A stretch of DNA of 64,000 bases from Lunularia cruciata (taxonomy: Eukaryota; Streptophyta; Marchantiopsida; Lunulariales; Lunulariaceae): assembly GCA_948567375.1 (NCBI GenBank), contig OX419755.1, forward strand, positions 22,646,517-22,710,516. Direction: 5' to 3'. The notes beneath the pieces were generated by a model that was not told the DNA's origin, did no database searches, and saw only the letters and a program-made list of their open reading frames with translations. This document shows, piece after piece, positions 22,142-34,015 of this stretch; position 1 is the stretch's first letter; every line of letters begins with the position of its first letter. Position numbers and translations under genes: made by a program.

Positions 22142-22155
22142 GTGTCATATGGACC
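22127..22155. repeat. Perfect 14-bp palindrome with 1-nt centre
   Basis: GGTCCATATGACAC, a central A, then GTGTCATATGGACC. The left arm belongs to the LINE sequence and the right arm is its exact inverse. The matching LINE copy near 9570 lacks the right arm, so the palindrome arose at the breakpoint. Confidence 0.9.
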
Positions 22156-23160
22156 ATTGTGGTCCATCTACCTAAGAGATATTTTACAAACAAGTCAATT
22201 TTCAGGTCTTTCACCTTTTCATGGATATCCATACAAAATTTTACAAATGTCCTTGGTATGCCCGTACGTATCAATTATTTTGATATTGAAACACTCAAAG
22301 AGAGGATATCAAATCTTGAATGGAAAAAAAAAATTTGGATTTTTAATGATATTGGTAACATATTTTATTGATATTCATTGGGAAATTTTGATTAGAAATA
22401 AAAAATTTCCACTCCAACTTAAGACAACAAAATTTTGATACTTTATGAAATTTAAATCACAATCCATGTAAGTTGTATGGATTATGGAACTCTTATAAGT
22501 ATTTAACAATAAGGTAACAAGGAACTAATGTGCATGATTTATACTTTTTGTATTCATAATATGTTTGATTTAAATTATGACCCATAACTTTTTAAAAGTT
22601 ATGGAACTTCTCATAAACATTTATTAGTAGCTTAATGGAGAAATCTAGTATCCATGTGTAAAATTTACATCATTCCTGTTTCTGACATTTTAACTCTTGC
22701 TATGATGTGTCATTTCATACTTGTACCTGATATATTTCATTTCAATTTTAAAATTATATTTAAGAACTGAACTGAATGGCCAAGGGATTTCAACCCCCAT
22801 ATAAAGTGTTTTTGAGTTTTGTGAAACTCAGTAGAGTTTTGCAGAACTTAGGATTCAAACCCCATTCTACTTCCATAAGTTATCCATAAATTATTTTCAA
22901 TTACCCATAAAATCATTTACAAATTTCTACAATGGTGAAAAGAGCTAAATTTAAAACCTCTTCAGTCTAAAATTTAAGAAAGAGAAGAAAGTCACGAATA
23001 AAGATGCAAAGCCCCAAACTGTAGGAAATCTTAACGAGTTTATACTTTCTTCCAATGGGGATAACAAGCTAAACGTGCTTGATAACAAAGTTTGGCTTGT
23101 TATCATCCCAAATAGTAACTATTTAGATGTGATAAAGGTCCCTTAAGGGTATACATTCTA
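22156..23160. other. No gene recognised
   Basis: Very AT-rich DNA. The frame 22100-22438 starts in the LINE remnant and runs into this DNA without a recognisable motif. Confidence 0.4.
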
Positions 23161-23164
23161 TGTT

Positions 23165-23168
<4 letters not shown>

Positions 23169-23207
<39 letters not shown>
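23169..23207. repeat. (AT)n microsatellite
   Basis: Roughly 18 AT units. Confidence 0.95.
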
Positions 23208-23211
<4 letters not shown>

Positions 23212-23356
23212 CTAGAGATTTTGATTGGTTATCTCACTATTACTATTGCTTTACATTTATTACTATTAACCCAATGTTTCAATTGATTTGGCAAGGATGC
23301 AATTACCATCTCAGGCAAGGACTCAATTACCTAAACCTCTTTCCATAGAGATAGAA

Positions 23357-23707
23357 TCTACATCCTTGGCACTTTCATTGGGACCACCTGTTGCAAAAAA
23401 GAGAGCTGGCAAATTATCAATAACAAGTTACAAAATTCAGTCCATTCGCTTTCATATTCATCTCAAATGTCCATCTACATCCTTGGCACTTTCATTGGGA
23501 CCATTTGTTGCAAAAAAGAGAGTTGGCAAATTATCAATAATAGGATACAAAATTCAGTCCATTTGCTTTCATATTCATCTCAAATGTCCATCTACACCCT
23601 TGGCACTTTCATTGGGACCATTTGTTGCAAAAAAGAGAGTTGGCAAATTATCAATAACATGATACAAAATTCAGTCCATTCGCTTTCATGTTCATCTCAA
23701 ATGTCCA
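23357..23707 (+). repeat. 117-bp tandem repeat x3
   Basis: Three head-to-tail units (23357-23473, 23474-23590, 23591-23707) start 'tctaca.ccttggcac' and end 'ctcaaatgtcca'. Copies differ by a handful of substitutions. The unit is 39 codons long and one plus-strand frame (23288-23662) stays open across most of the array ('LALSLGP.VAKKR.GKLSI' in each unit). The repeated peptide is not one I recognise. Confidence 0.9.
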
Positions 23708-24795
23708 TCGTGTGCGCCTTCATGGTATGCACCAAAAATCAACCTAGCAATGGGGTGTCAACCTAAAAGCTATATAAATATGTATATATTATATTATATA
23801 TACATATTGTAATATATAATACTAAATATTATATATTTCATTTCTATACAAGTTAAACATACAATATTTTATATCATATGTTTAGATCAACCAAATGCTT
23901 AGAATAACTTGGATATAGAATGAGTATCAAGTCTAAGGGTTCTATATTTCTCATCCTTTATAAAGATACTCATGTTAATTTTCTCAAAATAGACTATCAA
24001 GACCTAAACCTTAAGTGAAGATACACCAAAATCTCTAATATTAAGGGTATAAAGGTATTTGAGACTAGTACTTGTCCAAAATGGTCCTCCTTATCCTAGG
24101 GGAAATGGTTTTTTTCTACATTGGCTTTTGTGGATGTCTATGCCAAAGACTCTACTTATGGGGATATGGAAATTAACCTATTAATGAATATGCATCTCCT
24201 ATCAATGAAAATCATAATATTCACTCTCACTCTACAAGGAAGTTGCAAGGTAAGTCCAACTACCACTCAATCTATGCCTAGGAATATATGGACCATATTA
24301 TATGATCACTATTTCTCTAATAGCAGTGTGTACTTTATTGTGGTCTTCATCCAAAGCACATCATAAAATAAGTGTACTTTATGTAGTATATACGAATTTA
24401 TAAGCAAAATGGTTTTGTAGTCCCAACAATATTAGGTATGGTAAACATAGTTACAAATAAAGTATTGTAGTGAAATCCTTGGAAGAAAGTACTTATCAAA
24501 AGAGAATCTTGTAGTTAAATCTATAAGAGAGAATTCTAACTCTATCAAGAACAAGCATATCAATGAGGATGTTGGTACAAAATTGGTAGAGCATATGCTC
24601 ATTAAGATCCTTTTTGAATCTCTTACTAAGATTTAAGGATCATAAGTTTATTAATGTGGAAGTGCCACATAAGATTCTTAGGGTAAGAAGTCTATCAATG
24701 TCGGGAATAATATGAAAGGTGTGGCAAGCAATAGATCTTCAACTAGCCAAACATAACTAAAATCAAAGATCTTGGAGTCAATTATCATTAAGGAT
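23708..24795. other. No gene recognised
   Basis: AT-rich sequence without element ends that I can place. The frame 24121-24366 has no recognisable motif. Confidence 0.4.
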
Positions 24796-25535
24796 TGTAA
24801 TACCAATAGCTAGACATATAATCTAGAGATGAAATTTGGTTTGATTACACCTAGAAAGATGTTATACATGATGGACTAAGTAGATCAGACAAAGGTATCA
24901 CCAAAAGAGTACTTCTACTAATAGGCCAAAACCCAAAACATGCTTGGAAACTCTAGAATCAGTAGGTAGGCACATGATCTAGAAGTGAAACTTGGGGTGG
25001 TGACATCTAGAAGGATGTTACACACTATGGAGAAAGTAGATCAGATGGAGGTATCACCAAAATAGCACTTCTTCTAATAGGGCAGAAGCCAAAATAGGCC
25101 TGAACTTCAAAGGCAATTTCAGAGGCCTAAATAGATGAATTAGGCCTCAAAAATGTGCAATCCCCTTCCCCAAATGGAAGAAAGGTTGGCATTTCCCTCC
25201 CCCTAGGTTTCTCATCAAGAGCTTTCCAACGGTATCTCACCAATGTGATTATGAGATTCCTACAAGAATATTCCTTAAAAGATTCCATGTGGTCATAGCC
25301 TGTTTGACCAACCAGATGGGACCAAGACCAACATGTCACCCATCCAAGCAAGTAATCTAAGGATGGAGCTCATTGACATGTCACCTATCCATGTACCTAA
25401 TCCTATGGTGGAGCTTCCTTGGAGGAGATCCTCTTTGGCTACATAATAGAGAGAATGTTCTCCTTTGGTGCATCATAGTTTGAGTGTGGAATTTGTGTTT
25501 TCTCTATTGTGTTTCTCTATCCTTGGAATATTACA
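24796..25535 (+). mobile_element. Solo LTR, family B long form
   Basis: It begins TGTAATACCAATAGC and ends GGAATATTACA. It is the reverse complement of the LTRs that flank element B near 52-59 kb and has their length (740 bp). Flanking bases AGGAT and TGGAT agree at four of five positions, as expected for an old 5-bp target duplication. No internal sequence remains, so LTR-LTR recombination probably removed it. Confidence 0.85.
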
Positions 25536-25619
25536 TGGATGCACAAAGAAAATATAAACCATGTACCAGAACCTATGAGTTAAATAGAGGTCCACTAAGA
25601 CCCATGTGTTGTAATACTC

Positions 25620-26369
25620 CTAGGATAGGAGACATGAAGGGAACACACCATGAGAAACACACAATGTCACACTCAAACTACGATGCCACAAAGGAGCACC
25701 TTCTCTTTATTATAAAGACAAAGAGGATCTCCTCCAAGGAAGCTCCACCATAGGATTAGGCACACAGATAAGTGACATGTCAGCAAGCTCCACCCTTGGA
25801 TTACTTACTTGGATGGTGACATGTCGGTATTGGTCCTATCTGGTTGGTCAAACAAGCTTTGACGAGAGGGAATCTTGTAGGGAATCTTCTTGTAGGAATC
25901 TCAAAATCATGAGGGTGAGGTACCGTTGGAAAGCTCTCAATGAGACAAACCAGGGGGGAGGGAAGTCCAACCTTTCCTCCATGAGGGGGGGGGGGGGGGG
26001 GTTCCACACATTTTTGAGACCTAATTCATCCATTTAGGCCTCCAAAATTGCCTCCAAAGATTTCAAGCATATTTTGGTTCTTATTCTATTAGTAGAAGTC
26101 CCCTTTTGGTGATACCTCTTTCTAATATGTTTATTCCATCATGTATAACATCCTTCCAGATGTTACCAAACCAATTCTCACCTTTAAGTCATATGTCTAG
26201 CTATTGGTTCTAAGGTTTTCAAGTCTATTTTGATTTTTGCCCTATTAGTAGAAGTACTCTTTTGGTGATACTTCTATCTGATCTATTTTGACCCCATGTA
26301 TAACATCATTCCAGTTGTTACCAAACTAAATTTCACATCTAGATCATATAGCTAGTTCTTGGTATTACA
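25620..26369 (-). mobile_element. Solo LTR, family B long form, inverted to its neighbour
   Basis: It starts TGTAATACTCCTAGG and ends GGTATTACA. Flanks TGTGT and TGTGC match at four of five bases. It includes a run of 17 G at 25985-26001, expanded from a shorter G run in other copies. Together with 24796-25535 it makes an inverted pair separated by 84 bp. Confidence 0.85.
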
Positions 26370-26930
26370 TGTGCCTAAAAAACCTATTGATGTTATAGCT
26401 TCTTGATGTATGAGGCCATATCATCCAAAGAATACAAGGAGAGCATAATTTTGCAAGTTTTTACTTGTAGACCTAAGCTTTTTAAGCAAAGTATAAAGGA
26501 AAATAAAGTTCAAACTATCTCCATGAGAGGATCTAATATATAAGTATTATTTGAAAGTAGATAGAAGATGCATGACTCAAAAATAGCCACTACTTGTCTC
26601 AAAGCCATGAAGTAAGTTATGGAAAATAAATTTTTTCCTTGGAGATCTCTTTTACAATCAGCTCTATACATGTAAATTGGATGAAATGAATATGTTAGTA
26701 TGATGGTAAGGAAATAGAGGTGATAATGCAATAAAAATAAATAAATAAATATATATATATATATATATATAAGATTAAGAACTTGATTTGATCCTTTGCT
26801 AAACAAAAAGTGTAAACAAAGCAATCTAAGATATTGTATTAAAGGTTATTTACTTTGAAAACCACCTAATAAGATGGATACTCCAAATGCATAAAATGGC
26901 CATCTCATAACCTCTAAGTTTAGCCATTGG
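26370..26930. other. No gene recognised; (AT)n at 26748-26770
   Basis: AT-rich DNA left of the nested cluster. The last five bases, ATTGG, are the left target duplication of A3. Confidence 0.4.
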
Positions 26931-27271
26931 TGTAAAAGATTGAGAGAAATAAGAGAACAAAAGGCTGGGATAGAGATCACACTTTGGGACTTTCAAGTGA
27001 GTGAAACTCTAAATACCTAGCATGAGCTTCGGCTCTAGTATTGATACTAAAGCAATACAAGTCTCTTGAGAAACTTCCTTCTCAAAGCCGCCTACTTAGC
27101 ATACAAGCTAAGCTAGCAATCAACTTGATATGCAAGTTACTCAATCCTTGGAAGGTACTTAGGAGCTTCCTAAGTGCTTCTAGAATATTCTTAAAATTCC
27201 TAGCTATATTTGGCTTACTTTTTTGACTCATTAATCTCTACTAACTAGAATGTTAACTCCATATTATTACA
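26931..27271 (-). mobile_element. A3 3' LTR
   Basis: It reads TGTAAAAGATTGAG on the plus strand and ends ATATTATTACA. It keeps the conserved trimer TTCTAGAATATTC at 27178-27190. At 341 bp it is shorter than its partner (375 bp) through internal deletions. Confidence 0.85.
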
Positions 27272-28474
27272 TAGTCCCACATTGCTGGTTGGTGAAATCC
27301 TTTTTTCCATGGAATCTTTGAACTCTTGTATGGTTGTTTGTGCATTTTGGAGATGAGAAAGAGGCTCCTATATGGCATTGTGAAGAAGATATCATTTCCA
27401 AAGGACCTTATATTCAATGTGTCATTGGTAGCCATGTTGGATGTCATGTTGTGCAAGTATACAATCAACTTTGTATTCCTCTTGACTATTGATAAGGATG
27501 GGAAGAAGAAGGAGTTAGACATGAGTGGAAAAGGAAGATGAGCTAGAAACAAAGTGTTTTAACTTGATACATGGAAGACAAGATGGATCTGCATATAACT
27601 AGGAAGAGCAAGTTGCTAGGCAATAAGAGAAATGATCTAAGTAATCTCAAATGGACCTCTCCAATTAGAAGCACGTTTTTGAACTTGGGTGTCAAGCAGG
27701 AGAGGAAGGTTATTGGAAGAAAACATGACCTTATCACCCAGTTGAAAGGTGAGATTGTGATGATGTTTATCAACATATTGCTTTTGTTGATTTTGAGTAA
27801 CAAGATGAGACTTGGCTTGGTGTAGGGATGTAGATAACATGGATAATAAGGTGGAAATATGCAAGACCTAAAACAATAGAGGAGCAAGAAAAACCTAGAA
27901 CAAGTAGATATTGCACATAATTGAGGAGGAAAGAAGAAAAACTAATACTTGCATGCTTGGAAATATTGTAAGAAAACTTGGCAACTACAAGACAAGTATC
28001 CCAATCAGTGTTTTGAATTTGAAAAAAGCATGTAACATATCTACCAAAGTACAATATTTTCTTCTTTTATTTTTCCATCTGTTTGAAAATGATATATTAT
28101 AGACAATGTAAGCTTGGTGCTAGGAGTTTGAAATGTGCTTGCCAAACTTTATAAAGCAAGGATGACAATCAAAGATGAGAACCCTTGGCATCCCATGGTG
28201 CTTGAAGACAATGTTGAAGTAAATCTTGATTAATGTTGGAGCATTGATTGTATTCAAGGTAGGTGCTAAATGCATCTACTTGTTGAGCTTATCACCAAAC
28301 ACTACAATGGTTATATGGATCTGATGAAGTCTAAGCTTACATGTTCCCAACAAGTAGATGGAATTTGTAATGGTTGAAGAGCCTACTTGGCTTTGTTGTG
28401 TTGGCAACTCTCAAAAGATCATATAAACTCTTGATAAACATGCCATATTTGGACATCTCCATTGACATTGTAGG
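27272..28474 (-). pseudogene. A3 pol, 3' half (integrase to chromodomain)
   Basis: Minus-strand frames 27887-27543 and 28054-27770 cover the integrase C-terminal region ('GDKVMFSSNNLPLLLDTQV' in one frame), and 27552-27253 covers the chromodomain stretch. All align in order with A1 34466-35700. The upstream part carries the DD35E region with stops. It ends at the A2 target site. Confidence 0.75.
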
Positions 28475-28479
28475 GTACT
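28475..28479. other. Target-site duplication of A2 (GTACT, left)
   Basis: Identical to 40570-40574 on the other side of A2. Confidence 0.9.
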
Positions 28480-28893
28480 TGTAACAATATGGAGTTTAGC
28501 GACAAATTTAGTCAAGGTTAAACCAATAGTATAGGCCATATTAGCCTAGAATATCCTAGAAGTATCTAGGAAGCTTCTTGGGAAGCTTCTTACTAGCTTA
28601 GCTTGCACACCAAATAGGTAATTTTTAGAAGGAAGCTTCCAACCAGCTTAGCTTGCATGCCAAATAGGTAGCTTCAAGAAGGAAGCTTCTTGAGAAGCTT
28701 CCCAGTTAACTTGGCTTGCACTCCAAGAAAGAGGCTCAAGGAAGCTTCTTGAGAAGCTTCTAAAGAACCTTGTATGCTCCTTATAAGTACAAGAGCCAAA
28801 TCTCATGCTAGGCATTCAAAGTTTTTCCACATTGAAGTGTCCCAATGTGATCTTCCATTCTCCTATTTCTCTCCTTGGTCTTGGTCTTTTACA
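28480..28893 (+). mobile_element. A2 5' LTR
   Basis: It runs TGTAACAATATGGAG ... GGTCTTTTACA. A TATA-like 'cttataagta' lies near 28779. HindIII-like 'gaagcttc' words are repeated, but the long heat-shock-element array seen in A1 has decayed. Confidence 0.9.
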
Positions 28894-28894
28894 T

Positions 28895-28909
28895 TGGTAT
28901 CAAAGTAGG
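28895..28909 (+). promoter_or_regulatory. A2 primer-binding site
   Basis: TGGTATCAAAGTAGG follows the LTR after one base. It matches the tRNA-iMet-type site TGGTATCAGAGC of A1 with one G-to-A change. Confidence 0.85.
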
Positions 28910-28917
28910 ATTGGGAT

Positions 28918-29130
28918 GGATGGAATTTATGGACCACTAAATCCACTTCCCCCAAACCATTGGGATTTTTGTGTCCAAATACTGCCCAAGCATCATTTCA
29001 CACAATTCATCACCTCATGCTTTGGATAGGATTTTTTGCATATGATCACCTTGTTTGAGAACCCTTGGTGCTTCCAATTGTAACTTATGGAGAACAATGG
29101 ATGTGCTACATCTATGTGCTAATAAATAAG
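28918..29130 (+). pseudogene. A2 leader ORF remnant
   Basis: It starts 'MDGIYGPLNPLPPNHWDF', as in A1, and keeps 'QILPKHHFTQFITSCFG', then a TAG where A1 has CAA and a later frame break. It shows that the leader frame predates the A1/A2 split. Confidence 0.7.
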
Positions 29131-29163
29131 ATAAATTGGGAATAGTGTGATAGAGTAGAAGCT

Positions 29164-30068
29164 ATGGCGGCAATGCTCAAAGTTATCCTTACTATGCAAC
29201 AACAAATCAAGCACCTTGCTTGATTTTTGGATGAACAAGACCGTCATAGACAAGAGCAAGTAGAGAGTGCACTAGTTCAAGAAGGAAAAGAGTGCAAATG
29301 ATTTCCAAAGCCTAAGGTATTTGAAGGCAAGAACCTTTCGGGTGTAATGGAAAGTTGTGTGTTTGATTGTGAATGTTACTTTGAAGCAACAAACCTTCAA
29401 GATGAACAAAGACAAATTCTATTGGCCTCAAGCCAATTGGATGGAGTAGCTAAATTCTGGAGGTGATTCAAAGTGGAATGAGCCAAGTGGTAGTTTTTCA
29501 AGCCAATCTTGACATGGGAAGAATTCATGAGTGCAATAATTTGGCAATTTTAAGCTATAAATGCCACACAGGCCACACAAGATAAGTTGGTAAAATTCAA
29601 GCAGATTGGCTTAATAAGAAGCTATATTACTCAATTCTAGAACACCATTATGAAAATTCTGGATATACTACATGGAGAAACTCTAGATCACTTTGTGAGA
29701 GGCTCAAAGTCCCACACCAAATTGGAAGTGATTGTGTATGAGCCCCAAGACTTGGAGGAAGCCATGCAGTTAGTTGAGCGCCTTGACTCCTTGGTTGTGA
29801 CAACTTGATCTTGACCTGGTCTTCTCCAAACCCACCCACACACTATGTATGGGTGGAGGATCCAACACCAATGGAGATTGATGCCATCCAATAAAGACCA
29901 CTTGGCACAATAGATCATGAAATATTATGACAAAATGGTGGATGTTTCTATTATTGCCAAATTAGACACCGCATTGCAAAGTGTCCACTCAAGAATGAGC
30001 AACCTCAGCAAGTCACCCAAATGGAAATTGTGGGGCAGACTGATCAAGGAAACAAGGAATCCCAATAG
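29164..30068 (+). pseudogene. A2 gag, broken
   Basis: The order is as in A1: N-terminal coil, 'CLIVNVTL'/'FDCECYFEATNLQDEQRQILLA'-type capsid words across frames, 'LDHFVRG', and a degenerate zinc knuckle near 29945-29990. It ends at the TAG (30066-30068) inside the 5' arm of the recoding stem, the same place as in A1. Stops and indels disrupt it. Confidence 0.75.
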
Positions 30069-30091
30069 GAGACTTTAAGCCGCCTATTGGG
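30047..30091 (+). promoter_or_regulatory. A2 gag/pol -1 frameshift module (slippery site mutated)
   Basis: AGGAAAC (30047-30053; A1 has GGGAAAC), a 7-nt spacer, stem CCCAATAGG (30061-30069), 13-nt loop, CCTATTGGG (30083-30091). The stem is perfect and differs from A1 by a paired change (G-C to A-T), which supports RNA pairing. Confidence 0.75.
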
Positions 30092-33000
30092 AACTTGATT
30101 AGTTCAAATGGGATTGAAGGCTTGACCTATGCAAGTTTTCTTCACTTGCAAGGCATGATATCTAATCATGGTTGTAGGATTTTGGTTGATTCTGGAAGTT
30201 CAAAGAAAACTTGTCTATACAATTAGCAAAGGAATTGGGTATTCCTATCAAGTCAATAATTGGAAGTAGATTGATGATGGCGGATAGAAGAAAGTGTTCT
30301 ACATTCCATCCCTTGCATCTTGTTCCCTTCAAGATTGGGAAGGAGTATTTGGAGTGTATGAGGTTTGTAGTGGCACCTACACAAGTATGTTACTCTAGGA
30401 CTACCTTGGCTTGGATGTCATAAGGTTCAATTTGATTGGACCCGATGACAAATTCAAGTACAACACCAAGGTAGGAATTTCTGATTAGGTTGTCTAGCAC
30501 CTTTTAGTAAGATGCCTAAGGATAGTCAGTCCCAAGATGGGAATTTTGTAAGGAAAGAAGCCATAGAGCAAGCTTTAGAAGAAGAGAAGCCCCAAGATGG
30601 GAAGTGTGTAAAGAAAGTAGCCATAGAGCAAGCTTTAAAGGAAGAGAAGTCCCAAGATGGGAAGTTTGTCAAGAAAGCAACCATAGAGCAAGCTTTGAAG
30701 GAAGATAAGTCCCTAGATGGGAAGTTTGTTAGTGAAGCAACTATAGAGCAAGCTTTGGAGGAAGATAAAGTCTATTTTTGCAGTGTGGATCAAGCCAATT
30801 GCACAAGGAGGATCTGAGGAAAGTCAAGAGCCTTAGCGAGCAATGGTTGATCACATAATTCAAGAGATTACGGATGTGTTTCCAAATGATCTACCAAAGG
30901 GATTACCCTCTAATTGTGTTATGCCCTTCAAGATTGAGTTAGTACCACAGAGTACTCTAATAAGTAGACCAATCAATTGGCTTTAACCAAAGGAGTTGGA
31001 GGAGTTGGAGGAGTTTCAAACAACACTCACAGAGTTGTTGGAGAATGATTTCAAAGGACAAAGTATATCTCCTTGGGGAGAAGCAATACTATTTTTTCCA
31101 AAGAAGGATGGAGGACTTCATTTTTGTATTGACTATTGTGAGCTCAATAAGCAAAGAGTGAAGAATACATACTCTTTGCCTTAAATTGATGACTTGCTTG
31201 ATCAATTGAGTGGAGAAGATTTACTTTTCCAAGTTGGATCTTTGTGACAACTACTAGAAACTCCCTACTGATAAGAAAGATGTACAAAAGACTACCTTTT
31301 GCACAAGGTATGGATATTTTTAGTGGAGAGTTCTACCTTTTGGGCTCACTAATGCTCCAACAATCTTCATGGATCAAATGCATTAGATGTTAGATGGATT
31401 GTTGGATCGGTATGTGGTGGTGTTTCTTGGATGATATCTTAATCTATAGCAAGACATAAGTAGAACATATGAATCATATGTGAGAATTCCTAAGATGACT
31501 ATGACAATGGAAGTTTTCTTGCAAGAAATCAAAGTGTGCCTTTTGGTAGAAGGAAATTACTTTCTTGGGTCATAAGATTTCATCGGAGGAGATCAAGATG
31601 GAAGAGGAAAAAATCAAGGCCATCACTAATTGGCCTACTCCAAAGGATGCTATTGAAGTATAGGCATTTAATGGATTGGCTAGTTTTTACTAACGGTTCA
31701 TCCACTACTAAGCTCATGTAGCCGCACAATTAACCAATCTCTTGGGGAAGAACTTGAGCTTTTAATAGACCAACAAGCACAAAGAAGCATTCCAAAAGTT
31801 TAAACATATGGTGTCTTCAAGACCAATTCTTCAACCATATGATCCTCAACTAACATGTGTAGTTGATTCTGATGCTTCCAACTTTGCAATTGGAGTCGTG
31901 TTGCAATAAGAATTCATATGTGGATTACATCCCATTGCCCTTGTGTCTTGTAGACTAAATACAACAAAAAAGAATTATTTCGCTCAACATTAAGAACAAC
32001 TAGTGATGGTATATGCTACCAAAGTATGGAGGAATTATCTCTTGGGGAAAAAAGTGGTCATGCAAATTGATCACAAGTCCTCGTTGTAGACATTATATTT
32101 GAAATACATGAAGAGTCAACATCATCAATGGGAGGAACAACTACAATTGTTTGACATCAAACTTGAGTACAAACCCAATTAATTCTATGTCATCCTTGAT
32201 GCCCTATCATGATGACCTGATTTGAAGTCTCTTCCTCTCATCATGACGGCAATTACAATAGTGTTAGTCAACTCCAAAGTCCAAACCAAGTTTAGGACAG
32301 CTCTACAACAAGATCCATTCTTTCAGATGGTACAAGGTCATCTTGCAACATGCAGCAAGGAGTACAACACCTTCTCCTTCAAGGACGGCCTTCTATCTCA
32401 TGAGGACCGGATCTATGTTCTAGCCAAAGGTGATCTCCAACTTGTGCACCTTCAAGAAGCCCATGATTTACCAATTGTTTGTCACATGGGTGTGGACAAG
32501 ACCTTGCGTACCCTCCAACACCAATGGTGATGGCCCAACATGGCACAAGATATTTGGGAGTTTTTCCGATCATGTGAGAGCTGCCAACGCAACAAGGCTA
32601 GTACCAAAAACCAAGTGGACTCCTTCAACCACTCCCTGTTCCATCTCCTCATTAGGAACATGTGAGCTTAGATCTCATCACCTCCTTGCCCAAGACAAAG
32701 CAAAGTCACACAACAATTGTGGTGTTTGTGGATAAACTTAGTAAGCAAATCCATTTGGCACCAGTAGTTGATACTATGGATACTCTAACCTCGGCATAGA
32801 TCTGCTTCAACAATGTATTTAAACATCATGGGATGCCATGTGTACTCATCTTTGACCATGATCCTCAATTCATCAAGAAATTTTGCCAAGCATTCTTGCA
32901 GATATTGAACACCAAGCTTGCTTTGTCCATTGCCTATCATCCTCAAAGTGATTGACAAACTAAATGTGCAAATTGCACCTTGAAGAATATGCTTTGTGCC

Positions 33001-33275
33001 TTTATTCAACGTTCACCACACCAATTGGGATGAATGTCTTGTAGCTGTAGAGTTTGCATACAATAACTTCAAACATGCAAGCACCAAATTCTCTCTTTTC
33101 TTTCTCAATTTTGGCCAAGATCTACTTGTTCCAGAGTCCATTCTTGCTCTTCCTCCATCTCATATCCCTAATACTTCAACCTTCTTGACCACCATATCCC
33201 AATCCTTCCAACAAGCAAAGTCTCATCTCCTTGTTGCTCAAAATTGTCAAAAAAATATGCGGACCACCATTGTCG
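30092..33275 (+). pseudogene. A2 pol, first part
   Basis: Protease 'ILVDSGSS' lies near 30180-30203. A linker follows with three to four repeated 'DGKFVKKATIEQALKEEKSQ'-type units (30530-30770). RT words are 'FFPKKDGGLHFCIDYCELN' and FLDDILIYS near 31427; then RNase H and the integrase zinc finger and core ('HMGVDKTLRTLQHQW') up to 33275, where a B LTR enters in the integrase C-terminal region. Stops are common, many of them TAA/TAG/TGA where A1 has CAA, CAG or TGG. Confidence 0.85.
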
Positions 33276-34015
33276 TGTAATGTTCCGAGGATAGCAAAGA
33301 AACACAAAAGAGAAAGCACAAGTTTCACATTCAAACTCCGGTGCCCCAAAGGAACACCTTCTCTTTATTATATAGCCAAAGAGGATCTCTTCCAAGGATA
33401 CTCTACCATAGGATTAAGTACATAGATAGGTGATTTATCAATGAGCTCCACCCTTAGATTACTTGCTTGGATGGGTGACATGTTGATCTTGGTCCCATTT
33501 GGTTGGTCAAATAGGCTTTGACAAGAGGGAATCTTTTAGGGAATTTTCTTATAAGAATCTCCAAATCACATGAGTGAGGTATCATTGGAAAGCTCTTGGT
33601 GAGACAAACCAGGGGGAGGGAAGGCCAACATTTCCTTCATTGGAGAGGAATTTACAAATTTTAAGGCCTAATTCATCTGTTTAAGCTTCCAAAATTGCCT
33701 TTGAAGTTTAGGCCTATTTTGGTTTCTTCCCTATTAGTAAAAGTGTTCTTTTGGTGATACATCTACTTAATCTAATGCATCCATAATGTGTACCATCCTT
33801 CTAGATGTCACAAACCTAAATTCTACCTTTAAATCATATATCTAGCTATTGATTCTAAAGTCTTCAAGCATGTTTTGGTTTCTAACCTATTAATGGAAGT
33901 ACTATTTTGGTGATACCTTTGTCTGATCTACTTAGTCCCTCATGTATAACATCCTTTCAGATGTTACCAAACCAAATTCCATCTCTAGATCATGTGTCTA
34001 GCTATTGGTATTACA
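33276..34015 (-). mobile_element. Solo LTR, family B long form, inside A2
   Basis: It runs TGTAATGTTCCGAGG ... GCTATTGGTATTACA, 740 bp. A2 coding sequence continues on the right side after the flank. The expected duplication is TGTCG on the left and TGGTG on the right (three of five bases agree), so it has decayed or the insertion was atypical. Confidence 0.88.

Noticed and set aside
22840-22865. 'ggattcaaacccc' as a tRNA T-loop
   Set aside because: No acceptor or anticodon stem could be placed around it; no tRNA gene was found elsewhere in the window either.
23357-23707. Tandem repeat as a possible CRISPR array
   Set aside because: Contiguous 117-bp units without short repeats and unique spacers, in eukaryotic DNA.
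25985-26001. Run of 17 G as a regulatory quadruplex
   Set aside because: A homopolymer expansion inside a solo LTR where other copies have a shorter G run; may also be a sequencing length error.
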